64,000 nucleotides of DNA from Pannonibacter sp. SL95 (lineage in GTDB: Bacteria > Pseudomonadota > Alphaproteobacteria > Rhizobiales > Stappiaceae): positions 1 through 64,000 of the forward strand of contig NZ_JAPPRC010000004.1 in assembly GCF_026672425.1 (NCBI RefSeq), in the 5' to 3' direction. How positions within the stretch are numbered: the first letter of the stretch is position 1; the number at the start of each line of letters is the position of its first letter. Below the pieces are notes generated by a model. That model saw only the letters and a program-made list of their open reading frames with translations. It searched no databases and had not been told where the DNA came from. Made by a program: the position numbers and the translations under genes. This document shows, piece by piece, positions 16,862 to 23,395 of this stretch.

Positions 16862-17186
16862 CTGCGCGCTCCACGGTCCATTGGGCACCGCCGATACCCC
16901 AGAGATTGAGGCCTCGCCCGGTATCGCGGGCGTCTTCCAGGCTGTCGAAAATCTGCGCATCGCCTGGCAGCAGCCCGCCGCGCGAAACCACGCGTTGGCA
17001 GGTCTGCCCCGTCTGGACATCCACAGCTTCGATTTGGTCCACGGCACCGGAAAAGTAGTAGCGCCGCCCCTGTTGGCTCACCTTGACAAGGCGGAAGCAG
17101 GCCCGGACCTCTGTCTGGCAAAGCGGCATCATCACGGCGCAATGCTTGTCAGCGATGGAAGGAGTGACTGACAGCTGGCCCATCAT
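16854..17186 (-). CDS. Small phage early protein, function unknown
   Basis: 110 residues, the first gene after ner; its start overlaps the ner stop by four bases. It appears strand-rich (VRACFRLVKVSQQGRRYYFS, AVDVQTGQTCQRVV) with a C-terminal SLEDARDTGRG segment. No family recognised. Confidence 0.55.
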   Translation of the reverse strand: MMGQLSVTPSIADKHCAVMMPLCQTEVRACFRLVKVSQQGRRYYFSGAVDQIEAVDVQTGQTCQRVVSRGGLLPGDAQIFDSLEDARDTGRGLNLWGIGGAQWTVERADV

Positions 17187-17497
17187 GCCGCCTCCGCCCT
17201 GTCAGCCGGAGCAACACGCTTCTGACTGGCGCCGGGTCCGTGTTTACGGATATCGTAGATTCGATGCGAGGTGATCGGATACCGGTCCGGCCAGAGTTCG
17301 GCTGGATCGGTTTCCAGGAAATCGGCAATGACGGCTTCGGCTTTGCGGACAGTCCGCGTCCAGACATGCCCGAACGAGTTGGGGCGCATGTCAGCGCGGC
17401 TTGCCAGCTCTGTCAGGGTCATGTTCTGACGCCTGATTTCGCCGAGAATAGAATGGCGGTCCCAGCCCTCCGGCGGGGGATTGTGCGGCTTGGCCAT
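17183..17497 (-). CDS. ner: Ner-like early regulator of the prophage
   Basis: 104 residues from MAKPHNPPPE (preceded by GAGAGG). It matches the Ner/Nlp family of small Cro-like DNA-binding proteins: GWDRHSILGEIRRQNMTLTE, then LASRADMRPNS and the typical end AVIADFLETDPAELWPDRYP. In Mu, Ner shuts down the early and repressor promoters. It is the first gene of the early operon and faces the repressor gene across the operator region, the canonical Mu arrangement. Confidence 0.9.
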   Translation of the reverse strand: MAKPHNPPPEGWDRHSILGEIRRQNMTLTELASRADMRPNSFGHVWTRTVRKAEAVIADFLETDPAELWPDRYPITSHRIYDIRKHGPGASQKRVAPADRAEAA

Positions 17498-17513
17498 TGA
17501 TGCCTCTCGATTT

Positions 17514-17543
17514 GAAAACGGCGCGCTGCAACGCGCCGTTTTC
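17514..17543. terminator. Perfect 12-bp hairpin in the ner leader, terminator-shaped
   Basis: GAAAACGGCGCG and CGCGCCGTTTTC form a perfect 12-bp stem around a 6-nt loop, 17 bases upstream of the ner ATG. The stem ends in A and T runs on both sides, the shape of a bidirectional intrinsic terminator. Placed in the leader of the early operon it could act as an attenuator or stop stray transcription between the opposing promoters. Confidence 0.5.
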
Positions 17544-17600
17544 TGGGTACTGTGTGTGACTTTTCGGCGCGATCTTGCGTCCCGATGAATAGGAGATAAA

Positions 17601-17633
17601 CGACGTTTGGTGTTTTGTAAATACCAAACGTCG
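17601..17633. promoter_or_regulatory. 33-bp operator palindrome between ner and the repressor
   Basis: The arms CGACGTTTGGT and ACCAAACGTCG (11 bp, perfect) frame an inner TTT/AAA pair, giving 28 of 33 positions in dyad. It sits in the 109-bp space between the divergent ner and repressor genes and covers the first codons of the repressor if a TTG start is used. It is the best candidate operator for the repressor and/or Ner. Confidence 0.7.
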
Positions 17634-18170
17634 CTTTTGAACGTGGCTAGACCTGAGAACGAACCCAAAACCCCACTAGCGCGCCGACTGCGCGAGATCA
17701 GGCGCCTGATAAACGACATGGATCGGGCGGATTTCGCTGAAACGCTCGGTATAAGCCTCGGCGCGCTTGCCTACTACGAACGGGGTGACCGAACGCCTGA
17801 TGCAGACGTCTTGTTGCGGTATAGGCTGAACTTCAACGCCAATGTAGATTGGCTACTGACCGGGCAAGGAGATGTGTTCTCTGATGCCAGTATGGCTAAA
17901 GCGAACGCTGCGCCTGCACAAATCAATAAGGACGTCTTCAAGCATGTTGGACGCCTTGTGCTGCAGCTTCATAAAGAGGAGGGGATCAGGCTGCCGCCGG
18001 ACGCTGTCCTGGAAGCACAGTCGAATGCTTACAACGACCTGCTTGCCCGCGCCGAGGATCCGCGCGACACCGCCGAACTGACCGCTTTGTTGCCCTGGTT
18101 GGAGGCGCGCCTGCGCAAGGCTCTCAAGGCGGCTGTCGCTGAACCCGGCACCGGTAAACGGCAGGCCTGA
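17607..18170 (+). CDS. Phage repressor with N-terminal helix-turn-helix (Mu c-like position)
   Basis: Up to 187 residues. An XRE-type helix-turn-helix lies near the start (LARRLREIRRLINDMDRADF, then AETLGISLGALAYYERGDRT), followed by a helical tail. It stands where the Mu repressor does: divergent from ner and transcribed toward the phage L end. The start is uncertain: TTG at 17607 has AGGAG 11 bases upstream but would translate the operator palindrome, while GTG at 17643 (VARPENEPKT) gives a more natural 175-residue protein without a clear binding site. It should hold the lysogenic state by silencing the early promoter. Confidence 0.8.
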   Translation: MVFCKYQTSLLNVARPENEPKTPLARRLREIRRLINDMDRADFAETLGISLGALAYYERGDRTPDADVLLRYRLNFNANVDWLLTGQGDVFSDASMAKANAAPAQINKDVFKHVGRLVLQLHKEEGIRLPPDAVLEAQSNAYNDLLARAEDPRDTAELTALLPWLEARLRKALKAAVAEPGTGKRQA

Positions 18171-18310
18171 TTGTAATCGGCCTCGCAACGCTACTTCTTG
18201 ATGCGCAATTACTGGTTAAGGCCGTCTTTCATTGCCCTTTTGAATTTAGGTGGCCGGTACAGCTGCTACGATTGCGAGCAGTCTTCGATTGTCACACAGG
18301 ATGCGATGCG

Positions 18311-18423
18311 CGTTCCGAGTTAAGCAGCGGATCGCGCGATTGCGTCTTTGAAAATCCTATTTTCTTCAATAGCTTAATTGAACTCGGAACGCTGAAACAA
18401 ACTCGGAAGTCGATTTCCGAGTT
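18311..18423. repeat. Four TTCCGAGTT boxes in two inverted pairs
   Basis: CGTTCCGAGTT (18311-18321) is repeated perfectly inverted at 18381-18391, and AACTCGGAA (18400-18408) with TTCCGAGTT (18415-18423) forms a 9-bp palindrome with a 6-bp spacer. They lie in the gene-free stretch between the repressor and the presumed L end of the prophage. They are likely protein-binding sites, for the transposase or a repressor. Confidence 0.5.
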
Positions 18424-18648
18424 CTTGCGTCATTTTGAACCGTTTCCATTTAATGAACAATGCACTTGTGACCAGATGACGCACCGCTTCGGGTGGGAAA
18501 GGCGGCGGAATTCAGCGCTTTTCGCGCCTCCGAGTGCGACCCAAGAGATGTTTGATGTGCACGTCTACTGCGCGAAAATGCGCAAAAACTGGCGCCCAAT
18601 TGCGCGGTTTTCGCCGCTCCGTGTGCAAAAACCCCTAAAAGCCGCAAG
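18340..18648. repeat. Array of TTGCG-N-TTTT boxes near the phage L end (candidate transposase sites)
   Basis: Five related boxes are spread over 310 bases: TTGCGTCTTTGAAAA (18340), TTGCGTCATTTTGAA (18425), CGCGAAAATGCGCAA inverted (18571), TTGCGCGGTTTTCGCC (18600) and CTAAAAGCCGCAAG inverted (18635). A rough consensus is TTGCGYNNTTTTCGC. Mu ends carry several MuA sites with varied spacing and orientation, so this is the expected attL region. The gene-free interval 18171-18802 holds these boxes, the TTCCGAGTT pairs and no convincing gene. Confidence 0.45.
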
Positions 18649-18698
18649 TCAAGAAATCAATTGTGAAATCAGTGTTTTAGGTCGGATTTGAGGGTGCC

Positions 18699-18718
18699 TT
18701 GATTTGTGCAATATGACA
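18699..18718. other. Possible L terminus of the prophage
   Basis: Read on the minus strand the sequence ending at 18718 begins TGTCATATTGCACAAATC, close in style to Mu L ends (TGTATTGATTCAC) and starting with the required TG. The chromosome would resume at 18719, 84 bases before tRNA-Arg. No partner end is visible, so the 5-bp target duplication cannot be checked. Confidence 0.3.
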
Positions 18719-18802
18719 GGTCCCCCCACACACGGGCGCAGCACCCAACGCAAAGCACAGTCTCGCCCTGACCGGCAAAACATGCTACAGGCGATTTCGG
18801 CT

Positions 18803-18879
18803 GGTCCCGTAGCTCAGCAGGATAGAGCATCAGATTCCTAATCTGAGGGTCGCGCGTTCGAATCGCGCCGGGATCACCA
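18803..18879 (+). tRNA. tRNA-Arg (anticodon CCT)
   Basis: The sequence folds as a complete cloverleaf. The acceptor GGTCCCG pairs with CGGGATC, the anticodon stem TCAGA/TCTGA holds the loop TTCCTAA with anticodon CCT, and the T-arm has GTTCGAATC. The 3' CCA is encoded. It lies just outside the prophage, which is presumably inserted next to it rather than into it, since Mu-like phages do not target tRNAs. Confidence 0.95.
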
Positions 18880-18966
18880 TTTTTCTGGTTCAGGACGGTG
18901 ATGTTGAGCGGCGGCCGAGCATCCGGACAGTCTTCAGTCCGAATCGTCAAATGATCCTGACGCTCT

Positions 18967-19917
18967 TCAATCGTCATCAAGGCCATAGTAGGAAAACGAG
19001 AAAAAGCAATCTAGAGCAAGATCAGCCAGCCGGCTGATCTGGTCCGGCTCAAGGATTGGTCCGCCATATCCCGAAGCCGACCACCAGTAGCAGTTCAATT
19101 TAAAATTCTGCACGCCGTCATCTCGCAGAGCTTGGATCTTGCCCTGCAGGGGATGGATCTGGTCCAGCATCCAGTCCATGTGCAAGCGGAATTCTTTCGA
19201 CAGGACAACCGGCTCGGAAGACAGGAACCAGGCGTTCAGCGGGTTCGTTCTCACCAATCCCAGACTGTTGGTTACGGTCCGGCCTTTTTGGCAAGTGGAT
19301 GTCGGCACAGTGCCGAGAACCTCCGTCACATACGAAGGATCGAATGCGTCCAGATAGATGCAGAGGTGCACGTCCGCTCGCTCACACCGAGGATCATCAG
19401 CGCCGCGGGGCAAAGGCGCGGGAGGCTGATATGGCCAGCAGCGAGCCGCAAGAGCTGTCATCACGGGATCACGACCGGGCGCCGAGCAGATGATATCAAA
19501 CTCCAGCCCAACACCCAGTTCCTTCAGTTTTGATATCTGTTGCGATGTCAGGTCAACAAAGGCGCCGCCGTCTGCCGACCAGATCGCGCATGTTATCGTC
19601 GTCGCCCGCGCACCGGCCTGCCTCAGTTGCCGCAACGCCCCTTGCACCGGGCAAAGCGCCTCTATCAGCCAGTCGATATGCTGCGCCATGTCTCTGCCGG
19701 AAACGGCCTCCTCGGATGACAGGAACCAGATATCCTGTCTTGCAGGCCTCTCGCCAGCGTCATCTGCTTGGAGATGCGCGTCGTGAGCGTCACCCGATCG
19801 AGTGGGCCGAATCCCAAGGACAGTCGTTGCCTCTTCGAGGCTCAATGGTCCAAGATCGATGCGCAGCTCGGCCAGCACGCGATGCAATCCATTTTCGTCT
19901 TCTTCAATGGCGATCAA
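18967..19917 (-). CDS. Protein with two DUF4279 domains in tandem
   Basis: 316 residues made of two copies of the DUF4279 fold. Copy one (about 10-150) has IWFLSSEEAVSGRDMAQHID and WLIEALCPVQGALRQLRQAG; copy two (about 180-310) has AWFLSSEPVVLSKEFRLHMD and WMLDQIHPLQGKIQALRDDG. Each ends with a strand, an Ile-Ser-Lys/Arg-Leu helix and a hydrophobic strand. DUF4279 proteins are often near toxin-immunity loci, but no function is established. It stands alone after tRNA-Arg, in a probable accessory stretch. Confidence 0.8.
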   Translation of the reverse strand: MIAIEEDENGLHRVLAELRIDLGPLSLEEATTVLGIRPTRSGDAHDAHLQADDAGERPARQDIWFLSSEEAVSGRDMAQHIDWLIEALCPVQGALRQLRQAGARATTITCAIWSADGGAFVDLTSQQISKLKELGVGLEFDIICSAPGRDPVMTALAARCWPYQPPAPLPRGADDPRCERADVHLCIYLDAFDPSYVTEVLGTVPTSTCQKGRTVTNSLGLVRTNPLNAWFLSSEPVVLSKEFRLHMDWMLDQIHPLQGKIQALRDDGVQNFKLNCYWWSASGYGGPILEPDQISRLADLALDCFFSFSYYGLDDD

Positions 19918-20173
19918 GGCACCTCGCTTAGCGATCTTTCGGCATCATTTTGTCGAACCCAGAATTGTCACCTTTGGGCAGCCAACCGATGCGATCTGTC
20001 CGTTTGCTGGGTCCGATGGACTGCTTCCCTTACATTAAGCCGCAGCAACAAATCGACCATAGGCATGTTTCATGATAGCCATACCCGCAATGATGGAAAC
20101 CCATCTGCGATAATCGGTTTGTGATATGCCGGAACTTCCCGGCCAGGCTACCGAGCTCACGAAGGCGGGAATA

Positions 20174-20731
20174 ATGGCAAAGACATCCACCGAGCTCAGC
20201 AAGTTCCTGAGCTTTGTTCTCCGGCACAAGCCGGATGCTATTGGTCTCAGGCTGGACGCGCAGGGCTGGGCGGACGTTGCCGATCTGATCGAACGGGCCA
20301 ATGCGGCAGGCACACGGTTTGAACTTGCCGATCTTGAGGCCGTCGTCGAAACGAACGACCAGAAGCGCTTCACCCTTTCGGACGATGGCAAACGGATTCG
20401 GGCGGCTCAGGGGCATTCGGTCACAGTGGAGCTCGATCTTCCCCCGCAGACGCCGCCAGACATCCTCTACCATGGCACGGCCGACCGTTTCCTGCCGTCG
20501 ATCCTGTCGCAAGGGTTGACGCCACAGGGGCGGCATCAGGTGCATCTGTCACGTGACCGCGCGACCGCGCATGCGGTCGGACAACGCCATGGCAAACCGG
20601 TCATCCTGAGTGTCGATGCGGCTGCGATGCAGTCTGCGGGCTTCACCTTCCATGTTGCCGACAATGGTGTCTGGCTGACCGATCACGTTCCGCCAGCCTT
20701 CCTCACAATCGCCGAAAACGGCACCGGCTGA
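20174..20731 (+). CDS. kptA: RNA 2'-phosphotransferase (Tpt1/KptA family)
   Basis: 185 residues from MAKTSTELSK. The family marks are all visible: LSKFLSFVLRHKP (about residue 10), the helical N-terminal lobe with AQGWADVADLI, FTLSDDGKRIRAAQGHS, and the catalytic lobe with LYHGT, GLTPQGRHQVHLS and VILSVDAAAM. The enzyme moves a 2'-phosphate from RNA to NAD. In bacteria the natural substrate is unclear (RNA repair or ADP-ribosylation are proposed). The gene stands alone. Confidence 0.9.
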   Translation: MAKTSTELSKFLSFVLRHKPDAIGLRLDAQGWADVADLIERANAAGTRFELADLEAVVETNDQKRFTLSDDGKRIRAAQGHSVTVELDLPPQTPPDILYHGTADRFLPSILSQGLTPQGRHQVHLSRDRATAHAVGQRHGKPVILSVDAAAMQSAGFTFHVADNGVWLTDHVPPAFLTIAENGTG

Positions 20732-20801
20732 TATCGACGCACTCAACCGAATGCGGAAGATGGCGCCTGTGCGATGTCCGGACAGTGTCGCCACACCGCG
20801 T

Positions 20802-21074
20802 TTAATGGCAACCAAGGGTGCGAAGCCAGTCCGCGCCGGGCCGCTGCCGTTCTGCTTCCGCGTCAGGAGCAAGGTCCGACACCTCCGCCAGCGTCCCATC
20901 TTCGTCCAGCAGCCCGGCAATGCACACGTGATACGGCTCGTCCGGATCCGAATGATCAACACCGCCGCAAAGAAACTGCCAGTCCGTCCCGTCCCGCACC
21001 ACGAGCAGCACTGCACGCTCACGCCGGAAGACATGACCGCAGCAGTAAACACCCAAACGGAGATCATCGAACAT
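20802..21074 (-). CDS. Small conserved-looking protein, function unknown
   Basis: About 90 residues starting MFDDLRLGVYCCGHVFRRER. It contains WQFLCGGVDHSDPDEPYHVC and ends in an Asp/Glu-rich stretch (TLAEVSDLAPDAEAERQRPG). The compact aromatic, Cys and His pattern suggests a small folded domain, possibly metal binding. No family named. It is convergent with kptA. Confidence 0.65.
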   Translation of the reverse strand: MFDDLRLGVYCCGHVFRRERAVLLVVRDGTDWQFLCGGVDHSDPDEPYHVCIAGLLDEDGTLAEVSDLAPDAEAERQRPGADWLRTLGCH

Positions 21075-21154
21075 TGCATTACCACTCGAAACTGATTGCA
21101 CACTCAGATGATCAATGCGATCAATGCCTCAATATTTAGATGAAATTTGAAAAG

Positions 21155-21673
21155 TCATTTTTCATCTCTAACTACATTAAGGAACAGATAAACTCTTGAG
21201 TAGAACTCCCAATTTTCTCTCATTTCTTGCTCGCTCCGGCATGACCGGAACACCGCAACAAACCGGTTTTGATGAGGAACAGGGATTGCAACTGGCCTGC
21301 GGTATTCCTCCCAGTCCTCATGAAAAATCTGCGGATCCCGACACAAATACAAGGACGGAGGCTCAAAAGTTGTCCCTGCCTTCTGCCAAAGCTCAGGACT
21401 CCAGGTCAGTATCTCATCTGTTATGTCGAGAGGGATACTGACGAAGATTCGTTTTGCACGCTGCTCATCGAACGCTCTCTCTAACTGCAGCGCCACTGCA
21501 TTCAACATTGTCAGTGCATGGCTCACGAGAGCTTCGCCGGTCACGCGCAAGGACGAGGTCTCAATCAACTCGTCGAAATGGATCGAATCAAATTCCTTAT
21601 CCGAACTTAAAAATCCATTGACCCACTCTTCCAATCTTTCTGCTCTGGGCATCTTGAAAAATCCTTGCGACAA
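21155..21673 (-). CDS. Hypothetical protein, low-GC accessory gene
   Basis: 172 residues with an N-terminal helix (RAERLEEWVNGFLSSDKEF), a Leu-rich helix (SHALTMLNAVALQLERAFDE), the strand RIFVSIPLDITDEILTWSPE and an aromatic-rich end (WEFYSRVYLFLNVV). The base composition is visibly AT-richer than its neighbours, suggesting recent arrival. The 200-base gap on its right shows no gene. No family recognised. Confidence 0.6.
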   Translation of the reverse strand: MSQGFFKMPRAERLEEWVNGFLSSDKEFDSIHFDELIETSSLRVTGEALVSHALTMLNAVALQLERAFDEQRAKRIFVSIPLDITDEILTWSPELWQKAGTTFEPPSLYLCRDPQIFHEDWEEYRRPVAIPVPHQNRFVAVFRSCRSEQEMRENWEFYSRVYLFLNVVRDEK

Positions 21674-21871
21674 CCGCCACCAATCAAAATTTATATTCGT
21701 CAGAAAAGGATAACTGTATCAATCTGACAAATTCACTCGATCCAGCTCGCAAAATACTTAAGAAATTGATCATGTCAGCTATTACGAGCTTGTTTCCCGC
21801 ACAGAACAGCCTCAGCCCCCACTCCGGCACCAAAGCAGCGCCGGGGCGAGGGGGAATCTTTTGCTCTTAGG

Positions 21872-22645
21872 TCAGGTCCGGCCGGCGGTGACGCCGCCGT
21901 CGACGGGCAGGACGGTTCCGGTGATCCAGGACGCCTGGTCGGAGGCGAGGAACAGGATTGCTTCGGCGACGTCCTGCGGCTGGCCGTTGCGGCCAAGCGG
22001 GTGGAAGGCGTTGAAGGTTGGCAGCACCTCGCGTACCTGCTCGTCCGACAGGAAGGTGTTGTAGACCGGGGTTTCGACCACGGCGGGCGCGACCGCGTTG
22101 ATGCGGATGCGATGCGGGGCAAGCTCGATCGCCAGATTGCGGACCATGGCGTGAACGCCGGCGTTGGCCGCCGAATAGGCCGCTGACGGCGTGGCGCCGA
22201 TGGCCTGGATCGCCCACATCGACCCGGTCTGCACGATGGCGCCGCCCTTGTCCTTCATGGCCTTGGCCGCCGCCTGCGCAGTGAAGAACTTGCCCTTGAG
22301 GATCGTGTCCAGATACCAGTCATAGTCCGCCTCGGTCAGTTCGAGGAACGGCTTGGGGTTGAACACGCCGGCGTTGTTGACGAGCACATCCAGCCCGCCG
22401 AAGCGCGACACGGCAGTCTCGACCAGCCGCGCGCCCGTGGCCGGGTCGGCAATGTCACCCGCCAACAGGGCGACGGACTGGCCGGACGGGTCGATGTCCC
22501 GTGCCGCCTGGTCCAGCTTGCCCGCATCGCGGCCATTGAGCGCCACCTTTGCCCCTTCGGCGAGGAACCGCCGCGCCGTTTCCTTGCCGATCCCCGAGCC
22601 ACCGCCAGTGATCGCAACAACCTTGCCTGCAAATCGCATCGTCAT
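21872..22645 (-). CDS. SDR-family oxidoreductase with Asn in place of the catalytic Lys
   Basis: 257 residues, classical short-chain dehydrogenase fold: cofactor loop GGGSGIG (about residue 14), NNAG (about 90), the catalytic serine in TGSMWA, and the typical C-terminus GTVLPVDGGVTAG. The active-site YxxxK reads YSAAN: the lysine codon is AAC (Asn). This lysine is almost invariant in the family, so the enzyme may be inactive or changed. It is divergent from the TetR gene, which probably controls it through the operators between them. Confidence 0.9.
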   Translation of the reverse strand: MTMRFAGKVVAITGGGSGIGKETARRFLAEGAKVALNGRDAGKLDQAARDIDPSGQSVALLAGDIADPATGARLVETAVSRFGGLDVLVNNAGVFNPKPFLELTEADYDWYLDTILKGKFFTAQAAAKAMKDKGGAIVQTGSMWAIQAIGATPSAAYSAANAGVHAMVRNLAIELAPHRIRINAVAPAVVETPVYNTFLSDEQVREVLPTFNAFHPLGRNGQPQDVAEAILFLASDQASWITGTVLPVDGGVTAGRT

Positions 22646-22658
22646 CTCCTGTCGTTAT

Positions 22659-22738
22659 CTATCTACTGATAGGTAGACGATGCCGATATAGTGATTGCCT
22701 TCACTGAGCGCAAGGCCTATCTATCGATTGATAGAGAG
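22659..22738. promoter_or_regulatory. Two TetR-type operators between SDR and regulator
   Basis: Two related palindromes lie in the 101-bp divergent region: CTATCTACTGATAGGTAG (22659-22676) and CTATCTATCGATTGATAG (22717-22734, extending to 22738). Both share CTATC...GATAG half-sites. One is close to each start codon, which suits a regulator that represses both itself and the SDR gene. Confidence 0.65.
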
Positions 22739-22746
22739 GGCGCACG

Positions 22747-23250
22747 ATGAGTGACACCGCACAGGCAATCCTGAACGCTGCCGAAGAGCGCATCCGGCAG
22801 GCTGGCTACAATGGCTTCAGCTTCCGCGACATTGCGGCTGACACGGGCGTGAAAAGCTCCAGCGTCCACTACCACTTCCCCACCAAGGAGAAGCTGGCGG
22901 CCGCCGTTGCTCGCCGCTATACGGATCGCTTCATGGCCGCCGTCGAGGATCACATCACCGCAGGCGATGATGTCACGTCCGCCTGGCGGCGCGCCTTTGG
23001 CGAGGCGCTGGACCGGGATGGGCGGATGTGCCTGTGCGGCGCGCTGGCCGCGACGGCCCATGATCTGGCGGATGAGGTGCGCCAGGAGGTCAAGCGGTTC
23101 TTCGTTCTGGGGATCGACCGCCTGATGGCCACAGGCTGCTCGCGCGACGCGGCGATCCGCATTCTTGCGACGCTCGAAGGCGCGATGCTGACAGCCACCG
23201 TGCTCGATGACCGGTCGGCCTTCGACAGCGGGACAACCGCACTGGGCTGA
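22747..23250 (+). CDS. TetR-family regulator
   Basis: 167 residues. The N-terminal DNA-binding domain is clear (ILNAAEERIRQAGYNGFSFR, DIAADTGVKSSSVHYHFPTK, EKLAAAV), followed by a helical ligand domain (MCLCGALAATAHDLADEVRQ). It is divergent from the SDR gene. The ligand is unknown. Confidence 0.9.
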   Translation: MSDTAQAILNAAEERIRQAGYNGFSFRDIAADTGVKSSSVHYHFPTKEKLAAAVARRYTDRFMAAVEDHITAGDDVTSAWRRAFGEALDRDGRMCLCGALAATAHDLADEVRQEVKRFFVLGIDRLMATGCSRDAAIRILATLEGAMLTATVLDDRSAFDSGTTALG

Positions 23251-23395
23251 GGCGGCCCGGCATTCGGCTACGCCACTTTGCGTCACTGCCTGGCGCAAGG
23301 CGTCAAAAGAACCACCCATTTATTGCCACGCCCCCCTCCTTGCGAACACAGCGCCGCCATGAGATTCCTCATATGTGCCCTTGTGGAGACCACGT

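Noticed and set aside
18272-18691. 139-codon plus frame in the phage end region
   Set aside because: Sequence looks random, has no start site and coincides with the repeated boxes of the presumed attL.
18669-18986. Minus-strand frame with GAIRTRDPQIRNLMLYPAEL
   Set aside because: This is the well-known false protein produced by reading the antisense of a tRNA gene; tRNA-Arg lies inside it.
20030-20130. Minus frame ending AGMAIMKHAYGRFVAAA between the DUF4279 gene and kptA
   Set aside because: Looks slightly protein-like but has no start, no recognisable family and only about 30 codons; could be a gene remnant, not supported.
21811-21857. Imperfect GC hairpin after the SDR gene
   Set aside because: Several mismatches and no T-run on the minus strand.
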